Notes under the pieces: generated by a model
The model's database searches: none
What the model saw: only the letters and a program-made list of their open reading frames with translations
Told to the model about the DNA's origin: nothing
Program-made: the position numbers and the translations under genes
In this document: in pieces, positions 25,309-33,763 of the stretch
Layout of the letters: each line of letters begins with the position of its first letter
Position numbering within the stretch: position 1 is the stretch's first letter
NCBI RefSeq assembly: GCF_024758505.1
Contig: NZ_CP077970.1
Coordinates: 3,782,001 to 3,846,000, forward strand
DNA length: 64,000 nt
Source: Bradyrhizobium arachidis
Lineage (GTDB): Bacteria > Pseudomonadota > Alphaproteobacteria > Rhizobiales > Xanthobacteraceae
Reading direction: 5' to 3'

Positions 25309-25536
25309 TCACGACTTTGCCTTTCCGGATTTTTGGCGCGCGCTCGCGCGCGAAGGTGCGCGATCGAGATTGACGCTCTTGCGCAGCGCGTCGCGCAGGT
25401 CGGCCGGAATGTTGTGCTTCTTCAGGAGATCGGCGAACGCTTCGTCCGCGAGCTCCTGAAGCGTCGACTTCCGGTCGCGTCCCAGTTGTTTCAGTCTGTC
25501 GAGCGTGTCGTCGTCGAAGGCGATCAGTTTGCGCAT
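25309..25536 (-). CDS. small ribbon-helix-helix-like protein
   Basis: The 75-residue protein starts at ATG 25536 with GGGAGG ten bases upstream. MRKLIAFDDDTLDRLKQLGR is followed by KSTLQELADEAFADLLKKH, the beta-strand then two-helix pattern of RHH DNA-binding proteins. The C-terminal third is basic and low-complexity (SRASARQKSGKAKS). It could be an orphan transcription factor or antitoxin, but no toxin gene is adjacent. ATG 25554 would add six residues. Confidence 0.78.
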   Translation of the reverse strand: MRKLIAFDDDTLDRLKQLGRDRKSTLQELADEAFADLLKKHNIPADLRDALRKSVNLDRAPSRASARQKSGKAKS

Positions 25537-25632
25537 TGAAGTAGCGCCTCCCATTCTCAAATCCTGCGCGGCTAAGATTGTTCCGGAACGGGCCCGCCGG
25601 TGTGCCGTTGGTTTCCGAACGGAGAATTTCCA

Positions 25633-25956
25633 ATGGCCAGATTGTACGCAACAGTTTCGGTCGTCGCCTGTCTGATGCTGGCGGGGATGCCGGCGTCCTC
25701 TTTCGCGCAAAGCGGTGGTGGGACCGCGGGGTCGGCCACGACGGGAGCGGCAGGCGCAGGTAACGCGACGGGCGCGACGCGACAGTCTCCGTCGCCGCCG
25801 CCCGGGACCAACAGCCTCGGCACGGCGCAATCCTCAGGCGTGACCACGGGTACGGGACACGGCGCGGCGGGAGCCGACAAATCAACCGACGCGGTCGTCC
25901 AGGAAGAGAACAGGGTGATCGACAAGCGCCTGAAGGGTATCTGCCGCGGCTGCTGA
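25633..25956 (+). CDS. secreted Gly/Ala/Thr-rich protein, hypothetical
   Basis: The 107-residue precursor (ATG 25633, MARLYATVSVVACLMLAG) has a signal peptide ending at about PASSFAQ. The mature part is low-complexity (Gly, Ala, Thr, Ser, Pro) up to about residue 80. It then ends with a charged, helical-looking segment (ENRVIDKRLKGICRGC) carrying two Cys. It probably resides in the periplasm. Function unknown. Confidence 0.7.
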   Translation: MARLYATVSVVACLMLAGMPASSFAQSGGGTAGSATTGAAGAGNATGATRQSPSPPPGTNSLGTAQSSGVTTGTGHGAAGADKSTDAVVQEENRVIDKRLKGICRGC

Positions 25957-26033
25957 CGGCGAAGCTTCGCGTCAATCTGCCCCATAACGTCGAGGTCTGC
26001 GAGCGAGGGAAACGGCGTGAGCCTCTAAAAGAA

Positions 26034-26069
26034 CAAGGCCGTTGACGCAGTATACCGTCAACGACCTTG
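26034..26069. terminator. inverted repeat between convergent genes, likely bidirectional terminator
   Basis: CAAGG-C-CGTTGACG pairs with CGTCAACG-A-CCTTG around a CAGTATAC loop. It lies between the converging 25633-25956 and 26185-26700 genes. T-runs are short. Confidence 0.55.
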
Positions 26070-26184
26070 CCAGCCCCGGATATTAAAATCGGCTCACGCC
26101 ATCCGGTGAACCCAACCATGACGCGGAATCACACGGGGAAATGTGATCCAGTTCACAAGCGGCAAAAATTAGTCACCGCGCGAA

Positions 26185-26700
26185 TCAGCCGCGTGACTTG
26201 CCTCTTTTGCGGGCACTGGCGTGGTAGCGGACCGGCTTGCGCCGGGTCACGGTCGGCGTCTCGGGCTCGCTGGACTGGGCGCTGGCGAAGGATTTCCGAA
26301 GTCCGTCAATGGATTCGTTCAGGCTCGCGACCTGTTCGGACAGCCGCTTGGTGTCGGCCTGCTGGCTTGCGAGCAGGCGCCGGACGGTCTGGAGCTGGTC
26401 CTGGACGACCTGGAGCTGGTCGATCGACTCCTGCTGGGTGGCTTCCAGACCTTTGGTCTTTTCCACGAGCTGTTCGGAGGCCTGTGCGGTGCGGGCCTGG
26501 AGCTGCCGCGACGCCACCACCCGATCGCTCTCCGGTGCCGCGCCGGTATAGGCGCGCCAGACCGCGATCGAGGTGACGCCGGCGATGAGGAGGACGAGCG
26601 CTGCGGCCGTCAGCGCAATCGGCTGGGCGCCGAGACGGCTGAAGGTGTTGCTTTGCAGTTCGGCGGGCGCGTGATCGATCATCCCAGACAAAGCCCCCAA
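26185..26700 (-). CDS. membrane-anchored coiled-coil protein
   Basis: The 171-residue protein has one membrane segment (PIALTAAALVLLIAGVTSIA, about residues 27-46), then a long heptad-patterned stretch (about residues 65-140). That stretch is rich in Gln, Leu, Glu and Val (TAQASEQLVEKTKGLEATQQ, QLQVVQDQLQTVRRLL), so a coiled coil is expected. The C-terminus is basic (RRKPVRYHASARKRGKSRG). It probably spans the inner membrane with an extended periplasmic coil. The start may be ATG 26700 or 26682. Function unknown; similar hypotheticals occur in Bradyrhizobium, as I recall. Confidence 0.78.
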   Translation of the reverse strand: MGALSGMIDHAPAELQSNTFSRLGAQPIALTAAALVLLIAGVTSIAVWRAYTGAAPESDRVVASRQLQARTAQASEQLVEKTKGLEATQQESIDQLQVVQDQLQTVRRLLASQQADTKRLSEQVASLNESIDGLRKSFASAQSSEPETPTVTRRKPVRYHASARKRGKSRG

Positions 26701-26889
26701 GTAAAGCTGAGGTGTAAACTTGATGCGGCAAAGACCGGTCGCTACGGCGGCCGGGACGTCCCGAAAAAGTTACATTTCGGCAAGGAATGGGACGAAAACG
26801 AGGCTAATGGCCCAAAAACTACGGACAGACGGCCGTCCGCCCCGCGAAAATGGCTCGTCCTAGGCCTCAATCGGACCTTTTGGCCGCGT

Positions 26890-27621
26890 TCAGGGCTGAA
26901 ACCGTGAGAACAGGCCCGAATAGGCCTTCGCCCCCGGCGTCGCATACGGCCCGAGGCGGGAGGTCTTGAGGCCGAGTCGCACCAGCCCCTCCGCCAGTGT
27001 CACCGCCGCGGCGACGCCATCGACGACGGGCAGGCCGTGCCTGGCCGCGAGCTCGCCTGCGAGATCCGCCATGCCGGCGCAGCCGAGCACGATGGCCTCG
27101 GCCCGGTCGTCGCTGATGGCGGCCGCGATCTCGCCGGAGATCTTGGCCAGCGCATCCGCGTTGCGCTCTTCGAGCGCGAGCACCGGGACTTCTGCGGCGC
27201 GGACGCGGGCACAGCGGGCGAGGAGGCCATACTTCTGCAGATTGTGCTCGATCGGCACGATCGAGACGCCCAGTGTCGTGACAACGGCAAAGCGCGCGGC
27301 GATGAGGCTTGCCATGTGGAATGCGGCCTCGCCGATGCCGATCACCGGTGCCCTGGCCACGGCACGCGCGGCATCGAGGCCGGTGTCGTCGAAGCAGGCG
27401 ATGATGTGGGCGTCCGCGCCGTCACGGTCGGCGTCTCTGATACAGCCGAGCATGCCGGGCACGGCGAACGCTTCGTCGTAAAAACCCTCGATCGAGACCG
27501 GGCCCATCTCGGGCTGGCGTGCATCGACCACGGTGTCGGGCAGTGCGACGGCGCGGGCGGCCGCCGCGATCTTCGCCGTCATCGACGCCGTCGTGTTGGG
27601 ATTGACGATGTGCAGCCGCAT
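26890..27621 (-). CDS. aspartate/glutamate racemase family protein (hydantoin racemase-like)
   Basis: The 243-residue protein has the two-domain Asp/Glu/hydantoin racemase fold. RLHIVNPNTTASMT is the typical N-terminus of HyuE/allantoin racemases, and the two catalytic Cys are at 76 (IIACFDDTG) and 181 (VLGCAGM). These enzymes racemise 5-substituted hydantoins or allantoin without cofactor by a two-base mechanism. It is the last gene of the Pot-type ABC operon, five bases after the permease, so the imported compound is probably a hydantoin, ureide or related nitrogen compound. That link is inference. Confidence 0.88.
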   Translation of the reverse strand: MRLHIVNPNTTASMTAKIAAAARAVALPDTVVDARQPEMGPVSIEGFYDEAFAVPGMLGCIRDADRDGADAHIIACFDDTGLDAARAVARAPVIGIGEAAFHMASLIAARFAVVTTLGVSIVPIEHNLQKYGLLARCARVRAAEVPVLALEERNADALAKISGEIAAAISDDRAEAIVLGCAGMADLAGELAARHGLPVVDGVAAAVTLAEGLVRLGLKTSRLGPYATPGAKAYSGLFSRFQP

Positions 27622-27626
27622 CGCGA

Positions 27627-28505
27627 TCAGACAAGTCCCTTGCCGGCGTCCGAGCCCTTGGCCGCCTGCCGCTTGTTCAGCACGTGGATGGTGCCGAGCG
27701 CAAGCGTGATCACCGTGAACGAGACGGCCGAGATCACGGTGCCGAGCGCATAGATGTCAGGGTTCGTCACTGTCGTGGTGAGGCCCTGAAGATCGAGCGG
27801 CAATGTATTCACCGCCCCGATCGCCTGGCTCGAGCGCGCGAGTTCGTCCCAGGACAGCGTGAAGCCGAACAGTCCAATGCCGATCACGGAGGGCAGGATG
27901 ATCGGCAGCACGACATGGCGGAAGGTTTGCCACGGCGTAGCACCGAGGTCGCGAGCGGCTTCCTCGAGCCTGGGGTCAAAACGGTTGAAGATCGCGAACA
28001 TGATGAGAAGGCCGAACGGCAGCGTCCAGGTCAGATGCGCGCCAAGCCCGGAGGTGAGCAGACCCATCGAGGTCTCAAAATTCTCGTGCCAATGCGCCTT
28101 GATCAGATCGTCGATGATGCGGAATTCAAGCGAGATGCCGAGCGAGGTGATGATCGAGGGAACGATGAGGCTGGCGATCGCGGAGTAGAACAAAATGCTT
28201 TGCGCCTTGAACTTCCTGCGGAACGCCATGCCGGCCGCGACCGACAGCACGACGGTGACGATCATCACGATGATGCCGAGCAGCAGCGAGCGGCGGAAGG
28301 CTGCACCGAGATCGACGATGCCGGTGCCCTGGAACAGCTTTGCGATCCAGTAGGTCGATACGCCGTTCATCGGGAAGGTGAGGCCGCCCGACGGTCCCTG
28401 GAACGACAGGATGTAGATCGCGATCATCGGGCCATAGAGAAACAGCACATAGGCCGCGAAGAAGATTGCGAGCACGTAGAAGCTGCGCGAGCGTCCTTCC
28501 GTCAT
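27627..28505 (-). CDS. ABC transporter permease (PotC-like)
   Basis: The 292-residue protein has six membrane helices, starting YVLAIFFAAYVLFLYGPM. The permease EAA loop reads EAARDLGATPWQTFRHVVLP. This is the PotC/YdcV-type partner of the spermidine/putrescine family of importers. It begins three bases after the end of the preceding permease gene and is followed at once by the racemase gene. The polyamine family name does not fix the substrate, as this family also carries other organic compounds. Confidence 0.93.
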   Translation of the reverse strand: MTEGRSRSFYVLAIFFAAYVLFLYGPMIAIYILSFQGPSGGLTFPMNGVSTYWIAKLFQGTGIVDLGAAFRRSLLLGIIVMIVTVVLSVAAGMAFRRKFKAQSILFYSAIASLIVPSIITSLGISLEFRIIDDLIKAHWHENFETSMGLLTSGLGAHLTWTLPFGLLIMFAIFNRFDPRLEEAARDLGATPWQTFRHVVLPIILPSVIGIGLFGFTLSWDELARSSQAIGAVNTLPLDLQGLTTTVTNPDIYALGTVISAVSFTVITLALGTIHVLNKRQAAKGSDAGKGLV

Positions 28506-28508
28506 CGC

Positions 28509-29471
28509 CTATAGCTCCTTCTTGATGTCGACGATGCGCGACATCATGGTGATGATCAGGAACGTAATGACGAGCAGGATCACAGCATTCGCGGCCGCAG
28601 CCGGGAATTGCAGTGCGTTCACCCGTGTCTCGATGATCTTGCCGGCGGCGGCGATCTGCTGGCCACCCATCACGCCGATGGTGATGAAATCGCCCATCAC
28701 GATGGTGATGACGAAGATCGAGCCGATCACGATGCCGGGTTTTGAAAGCGGGATGATGACGTTGACGAGCGTTTGGAAGCCCGATGCGCCGGCGTCGTAG
28801 GCCGCTTCGATCAGCGATTTGTCGATGCGCACCATCGAATTGAAGATCGGCACCACCATGAAGAAGGTGAAGAGGTGCACGAGCGCCAGCACCACGGAGA
28901 ATTCGGAGAACAGCAGCCATTCGACCGGGTGGTTGATCAACCCCGCCTTGACGAGGCCGGAGTTCACCAGGCCGTTGCGGCCGAGTAGCGGAATCCACGC
29001 GATCATGCGGATGACGTTGGAGGTCCAGAACGGGATCGTGCAGAGCAGCGACAGCCCCATCTGCCAGGTCTTGGACTTGATGTGGAAGGCGAGGAAATAG
29101 GCAACCCAGAAGCCGATGAAGAGCGTGATCGCCCAGACCATGAAGCAGAGCTTCAGCGTCATCACATAGGTGCGGCCGATCGTGCAGAGTTCGGGCAACT
29201 TGTCGATGCAGCCTTCGAACGTGTCGGTGTAGCCGCGGCCGGAGAAGTGCGGCAGCAACTGGTATTCATTGTAGTCCCAGAAGGACACGATCACCACGAA
29301 GACCAGCGGGATCAGGAAGAAGGCGAGAAACACCAGCATCATCGGCCCGGCCTGGAGCCAGGAGACGAAGGAGGGCGACAGACGCCGCGTGAGCGACGCC
29401 TGTGCCTTGGGGGATCCCAGGGTCACGCCCGGGGATCCCTCCTGCAGTATTTCATCCGAGGCGGTCATCAC
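28509..29471 (-). CDS. ABC transporter permease (PotB-like)
   Basis: The 320-residue protein has six membrane helices plus an N-terminal cytoplasmic extension, and the EAA-like loop EAAYDAGASGFQTLVNVIIP. A large periplasmic loop between helix 1 and 2 (HFSGRGYTDTFEGCIDKLPE) is typical of PotB-type subunits. Its ATG overlaps the stop of the binding-protein gene by four bases (ATGA), so translation is coupled. It forms the channel heterodimer with the next permease. Confidence 0.93.
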   Translation of the reverse strand: MMTASDEILQEGSPGVTLGSPKAQASLTRRLSPSFVSWLQAGPMMLVFLAFFLIPLVFVVIVSFWDYNEYQLLPHFSGRGYTDTFEGCIDKLPELCTIGRTYVMTLKLCFMVWAITLFIGFWVAYFLAFHIKSKTWQMGLSLLCTIPFWTSNVIRMIAWIPLLGRNGLVNSGLVKAGLINHPVEWLLFSEFSVVLALVHLFTFFMVVPIFNSMVRIDKSLIEAAYDAGASGFQTLVNVIIPLSKPGIVIGSIFVITIVMGDFITIGVMGGQQIAAAGKIIETRVNALQFPAAAANAVILLVITFLIITMMSRIVDIKKEL

Positions 29472-30757
29472 GCAGCGATGAACTCATTCCACTTGCGGAC
29501 CATGTAGTCGTTCTCGTCCATGACGGCGTTCCAGCAGGCGACGCCGCCCATGCGGTCCTCGTAGGAGCCGCCGTCACGCACTGCGCCGGCCTTCTCGAGC
29601 AGCGAGCCGTCGGGGGCCTTGATGTCCTTCTCGGCGGGCTTGCCCTCCATCCAATAGGCCCACTCGTAAGGCTCCATGTGCGCCTTCGCGGTCGAGAGCA
29701 CGGCCGAGTAGTAGCCCTGGCGGTTGAGATAGGCGCCGGCGTAGCCGGACAGGAACCAGTTGACGAACTCATAGGCCCATTCGAGCTTGGCACCCGACAC
29801 GCCCTTGGAGACGCAGAAGCCCGAGGCCCAGGAGCGGTAGCCTTCCTTCAGCGGCTGGAAGGTGCAGGGGATGCCCATCGAGCGCACCTTGGTCACGGCC
29901 GGCGACCACATCGACTGGATGACGGTCTCGCCTGCGGCCATCAGGTTGACGCTCTCGTTAAAATCCTTCCAGAAGGCGCGGAACTGGCCGGCCTTCTTGG
30001 CCTCGGTCAGCACCTTCATGGTGAGATCGATCTCTTCCTTGGTCATGTTGCCCTTGTCGGCATATTTGTATTTGCCGGTGGCTTCGACGACCATCGCGGC
30101 ATCCATGATGCCGATCGAGGGGATGTTGAGGATCGAGGCCTTGCCCTTGAATTCGGGGTTGAGCAGCTCGGCCCAGGACGAGATCGGGCGCTTGATGAGG
30201 TCGGGACGGATGCCGAGCGTGTCGGCGTTATAGACGGTCGGAATCAGCGTCACGAATTCGGTCGCCGACGTCGCGAACTTCTTGGAGTCCTTGCCTTCGA
30301 GATAGAGCACCTTCCAGGGTGCTGTGCCCTGGCCGCCGATCTTCTTGCCGCCGGGTGTCTCACCCTTGGTGAAGACCGGCGTGATGTTGCCGAATTCTTT
30401 GATCTTCTTGGCGTCGAGGGCGAGAATGTTGCCGGAGGGCACAAGCTTCTTCAGCGAGAAATATTCGGTGTCCAGCACGTCGAACGAGTTCGGCTGGGTC
30501 ATCACGCGCTTGGTGACGTCGTCGGTGGTGGCGGTGATGTATTCGATCTTGATGCCGGTGTCCTTCAGGCACTGCTTCGAGATGTCGTCGCCTTCGTTCA
30601 CGGCCGTGCCGAGATAGCGCAGCACCTTCGGGTCGGCCGACATCACATAGGGGAAGCCGGTGATGGCGCCGGAGCCGGCGGCAAGGCCCGCGAGACCCGC
30701 GGTGCCCTTCAATAACGTGCGGCGGCTGAGGCCCTTCCTTCTGGTCGTCTCGGTCAT
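29468..30757 (-). CDS. ABC transporter substrate-binding protein (PotD-like), Tat-exported
   Basis: The 429-residue precursor starts at ATG 30757 with AGGAG upstream. The N-terminus carries the twin-arginine motif (LSRRTLLKG) and a hydrophobic Gly/Ala-rich segment, so it is predicted to be exported folded via Tat. The mature protein has the family-1 extracellular solute-binding fold of PotD/YdcS-type proteins (YEFVNWFLSGYAGAYLNRQG near the C-terminus). It delivers a cationic or ureido compound to the permeases encoded just downstream. A more upstream start is possible but lacks a ribosome-binding site. Confidence 0.92.
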   Translation of the reverse strand: MTETTRRKGLSRRTLLKGTAGLAGLAAGSGAITGFPYVMSADPKVLRYLGTAVNEGDDISKQCLKDTGIKIEYITATTDDVTKRVMTQPNSFDVLDTEYFSLKKLVPSGNILALDAKKIKEFGNITPVFTKGETPGGKKIGGQGTAPWKVLYLEGKDSKKFATSATEFVTLIPTVYNADTLGIRPDLIKRPISSWAELLNPEFKGKASILNIPSIGIMDAAMVVEATGKYKYADKGNMTKEEIDLTMKVLTEAKKAGQFRAFWKDFNESVNLMAAGETVIQSMWSPAVTKVRSMGIPCTFQPLKEGYRSWASGFCVSKGVSGAKLEWAYEFVNWFLSGYAGAYLNRQGYYSAVLSTAKAHMEPYEWAYWMEGKPAEKDIKAPDGSLLEKAGAVRDGGSYEDRMGGVACWNAVMDENDYMVRKWNEFIAA

Positions 30758-30799
30758 ATCAGTCACTCCTCTGTTGCGCATTTTCACGAACGATGGACG

Positions 30800-31786
30800 C
30801 TATTGCAGGCGTTGCGCCTTGGCGGGATCCCAAGTGGCCAGCACGCGATCGCCCGGACGGAAGGGGTGGGTGTCGAAGACGGCCTCGGGAACATGGGAGA
30901 ACAGGGTGGTGCCGTCGTCGAGCGCGAGCGAGACGGCGATGTAGGAGCCCTGGTACTCGGTCTGGGTCAGCAGCGCCGGTGCGCCGAACGCGCCGTCAGT
31001 GAACGGCACGATGCCGAGCTGATCGGCGCGCACGGCGATGAGCTTGCCGGCGTCGCTGAGCACGTTGTGGCCGCCGATGAAGCGCGCCACGAATTCGGTG
31101 CGGGGATGATGGAAGATCTCGCGCGCGGTGCCCTGCTGCTCGATCTTGCCGTGGTTCATCACCACGATGTGGTCGGCGAGCGCCATCGCCTCTTCCTGGC
31201 CGTGGGTGACCTGGATGAAGCTGATGCCGAGCTCGCGCTGGAGCCGCTTCAACTCGCCGCGCATCCTGACCCGGAGGAACGGGTCGAGCGCGGAGAGCGG
31301 CTCGTCGAGCAGGAGGATCTGCGGCTCGGTGATGAGCGCACGCGCGAGCGCGACGCGCTGCTGCTGGCCGCCGGAGAGCTGCGCCGGCAGGCGCCCCGCA
31401 TACTGGCTCATCGCCACCAGTTCGAGCAGCTCACCGGCCTGCTTGTGCCGCGTCGGCTTGTCGATGCCGCGCATCTTCAGCGCGAAGGCGACGTTGTCGA
31501 TCACGGTCAAATGCGGAAACAGGGCGTAGGACTGAAACATCATCGCCGTTCCGCGATCGGCCGGCGGCAGGTCGGTGACGTTCTGGGCGCCGAGGATGAT
31601 GTCGCCCGCGCTGACGGCCTCGTGGCCGGCAATCATCCGCAACGTCGAGGTCTTGCCGCAGCCGGAGGGACCAAGCAGGCAGCAATAGGTGCCGGCGGGA
31701 ATCTTCAGATTGACGGCGTCGACCGCCAGCGTGGTGTCGTAGCGCTTGGTGACGGCGACCAGTTCGAGGGCGGCGGGGAGGGCCAT
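30800..31786 (-). CDS. ABC transporter ATP-binding protein (PotA-like)
   Basis: The 328-residue ATPase contains Walker A GPSGCGKTS, the Q-loop region AMMFQSYALFPHLTV, signature [15 protein letters not shown], Walker B ILLLDEPLSALDP and the switch VTHGQEEAM. After about residue 240 comes a TOBE-like regulatory domain (VRADQLGIVP and later DGTTLFSHVPE). It is the first gene of the operon and lies divergent from the GntR regulator. It powers the importer from the cytoplasmic side. Confidence 0.95.
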   Translation of the reverse strand: MALPAALELVAVTKRYDTTLAVDAVNLKIPAGTYCCLLGPSGCGKTSTLRMIAGHEAVSAGDIILGAQNVTDLPPADRGTAMMFQSYALFPHLTVIDNVAFALKMRGIDKPTRHKQAGELLELVAMSQYAGRLPAQLSGGQQQRVALARALITEPQILLLDEPLSALDPFLRVRMRGELKRLQRELGISFIQVTHGQEEAMALADHIVVMNHGKIEQQGTAREIFHHPRTEFVARFIGGHNVLSDAGKLIAVRADQLGIVPFTDGAFGAPALLTQTEYQGSYIAVSLALDDGTTLFSHVPEAVFDTHPFRPGDRVLATWDPAKAQRLQ

Positions 31787-32044
31787 GGACTTTCCTGGGA
31801 CAAGGCAGACGCCCGCTTCTCTCTGCGAGGGTCATGCCAACCGGGTTGCGCGAGCGGATCTCCACAAATGATCCAGCAAAGTCAGGTCGTTAGCTCTGGG
31901 TCCGCCGATCTTGATCGTCGGCTGCGCATCTTGCCTCAACTATATGCACACAAAACCGGCAGGGATTGTATAATCTTTCGCCTGTCATTGGATACGGCAG
32001 GTCGACTACCCTTGCTGGTGAGTCCGACGATCGAGCCCTCATCA
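31787..32044. promoter_or_regulatory. divergent control region of the Pot-type operon and GntR gene
   Basis: The 258-base gap is AT-rich around 31935-31990. GATTGTATAATC (31964-31975) has mirrored GATT/AATC ends around GTAT and contains a TATAAT-like hexamer. It is a plausible GntR site or promoter, but I cannot pair it with a good -35. Confidence 0.35.
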
Positions 32045-32764
32045 ATGGCCGCCAAAGCCCAACCGAAATCCGAGCCGGTGATTGCGCCCGATCAGGGCAG
32101 CGACCGCGTCAGCCGTATCAGGGAAGGCGTGACGACCGCGATCCTGGAGCACCGGCTGTTGCCGGGGACAAAACTCGGCGAGGATGAGATCGGCGAGATC
32201 TATGGCGCAAGCCGCACGCTGGTGCGCACCGCACTGCAGCAGCTCGCGCATGAGGGCATTGTCGCCATCGAGAAGAATCGCGGTGCGTTCGTGGCTCGGC
32301 CGACGCCCGCCGACGCGCGCGAAGTGTTCGAGGCGCGGCGGCTGATCGAGCCCTCGATCGTTGACCACGCCGTCGATGCGGCCTCGCCGGACTGGCTCGA
32401 CCGCCTCCAGCAGCATCTCGCCGAAGAGCGCGAGGCTGAACAGCGTGGCGACGCCCGAGCCTCGGTTCGCTTGTCAGGTGAATTCCACCGGCTCGTCGCG
32501 GAGATGAGTGGCCACAGCATCTATGCCGGCTTTCTCAAGGAGCTGATCGCGCGCTCCTCGCTCATCATCCTGCTGTACCGCCGTCACGATACGCCTGCCT
32601 GCGGTACCAGCCATCATGCCGAGATCGTCACCGCGATCCGAAAGAAGGACAAGGCGCAGGCGCGCGCATTGATGCTCTCGCATCTCCGGGAGATCGAGGC
32701 GGAACTGTTCCTGAAGGAATCCGCTGCGGACGAGTTGCGGCTCGCGGATGTGCTGGGCGCGTAA
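32045..32764 (+). CDS. GntR family transcriptional regulator (FadR/FCD subfamily)
   Basis: The 239-residue protein (ATG 32045) has an N-terminal winged helix-turn-helix (GVTTAILEHRLLPGTKLGED, then LVRTALQQLAHEGIVAIEKN). The C-terminal all-helical FCD ligand domain includes VFEARRLIEPSIVDHAVDAA and FHRLVAEMSGHSIYAGFL; the His residues there usually bind a metal and an organic acid. It is divergent from the Pot-type operon and probably controls it, responding to a catabolite. A GTG start about 25 bases upstream is possible. Confidence 0.92.
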   Translation: MAAKAQPKSEPVIAPDQGSDRVSRIREGVTTAILEHRLLPGTKLGEDEIGEIYGASRTLVRTALQQLAHEGIVAIEKNRGAFVARPTPADAREVFEARRLIEPSIVDHAVDAASPDWLDRLQQHLAEEREAEQRGDARASVRLSGEFHRLVAEMSGHSIYAGFLKELIARSSLIILLYRRHDTPACGTSHHAEIVTAIRKKDKAQARALMLSHLREIEAELFLKESAADELRLADVLGA

Positions 32765-32775
32765 GCTAGCCGCGC

Positions 32776-32985
32776 CTATGTCAACGGCGGTCCCTGGTTT
32801 CGCCTGATAATCTTGAGCACGAGCAGGACGGCGCCAAGCGCAAGAAACAGCACGCCCAAGATCGTCGTGCCTGAAGATTCGAAGGTGACGCCGACCGCCG
32901 TCAGCAGACATCCGATGATGATTGCAAAGAGTCCGCCGAGCTTTTTGGTCAGCAGAATGTGTCCGTCGCTCGTTTGTGCCACCAT
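32776..32985 (-). CDS. small two-helix membrane protein
   Basis: The 69-residue protein (ATG 32985, MVAQTSDGHILLTKKLGG) has two hydrophobic segments (LFAIIIGCLLTAVGVTF and TILGVLFLALGAVLLVLKII) and a short basic end. It is an integral membrane protein of unknown function. It is convergent with the GntR gene, 11 bases after its stop. Frames extending further upstream are open but have no hydrophobic or family features. Confidence 0.7.
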   Translation of the reverse strand: MVAQTSDGHILLTKKLGGLFAIIIGCLLTAVGVTFESSGTTILGVLFLALGAVLLVLKIIRRNQGPPLT

Positions 32986-33412
32986 GTTGCGCCTCGTCAC
33001 TTGATGCAGGCCTGCCTGCAAAGCTCCCGTTCTGCCCCATGGCCTCCTGTTGCGCAGACCACACGGGATCGTACTCCCGTGCGGGACGATTGCAATCTTG
33101 CGTTGATCACGAGTTGGAGGCGATGTGCGTTTTTTGACTAGAGTTCGATGCAAGCGCGACAGTGGCGCTTACGCACTTGCCGAAAATTCCCGCTGCAACG
33201 TCACGGCTATTGCGTCTCCCATCAAGCCGTATGGCAGTCCTGCGTAATCGCTCTATGGTTGTAAATTGACTCGATATGGTCGTCGGCATCAACTTGTTGT
33301 TGCGCGTAGAATTCAGGAATGGAGCCAACATGAGTGGAGTCCGTTCTGCGGAGTGCTGCCGCAAAGAGTGAGTTGGAATAAGCGGGCAGGGGACTTCGCG
33401 AAGGAGAACCCC
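32986..33412. other. intergenic region before the Tat-exported small protein
   Basis: No convincing gene. It holds the upstream region of the 69-residue protein (minus) and of the gene at 33413 (plus), including a GGAGAA ribosome-binding site at about 33401. No hairpin or repeat stands out. Confidence 0.35.
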
Positions 33413-33715
33413 ATGAACGAAATGGATCGTCGCGGCGCGCTGCGCACGTTGCTTGGAGGCGTGATCCTCGCCGGTGCAGGCGTGAGCCTGTGGCCGCAGG
33501 ACGCAGCCGCTGCCTTGCCGGTTGAGCCGCTCGACGGTCATCCCGCTCCGAACAGGGGCGGATCTGCCGCCCGCACCTATGCGCAAGCTGCCCGTCCATT
33601 GCCGGGTCCGGGCCAGCGTCCGCCGCATCGTCCGCCGCCCCGGCACCGACCACGCCGGCGCTGGGTGTGCTGGTGGCATCGCGGGCGTCGTCACTGCGGG
33701 TGGCGCTGGAGGTGA
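33413..33715 (+). CDS. small Tat-signal protein with Arg/Trp-rich tail
   Basis: The 100-residue precursor starts at ATG 33413 after GGAGAACCCC. The N-terminus has a twin-arginine-like signal (DRRGALRTLLGGVILAGAG). After a Pro-rich middle it ends in a very basic, aromatic tail with two Cys (RRRWVCWWHRGRRHCGWRWR). Proteins of this layout are, as I recall, a small Rhizobiales family annotated only as twin-arginine signal proteins. The tail could bind nucleic acid, polyanions or metal, but that is guesswork. Confidence 0.75.
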   Translation: MNEMDRRGALRTLLGGVILAGAGVSLWPQDAAAALPVEPLDGHPAPNRGGSAARTYAQAARPLPGPGQRPPHRPPPRHRPRRRWVCWWHRGRRHCGWRWR

Positions 33716-33763
33716 TCGAAGAAGAGCGCGACTGCGCTCACACATCGTCAGGGGAGATCAAGC

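Noticed and set aside
33164..33412. Possible small gene or RNA before the Tat-exported protein
   Set aside because: No start with a ribosome-binding site, no codon bias and no hairpin with a T-run.
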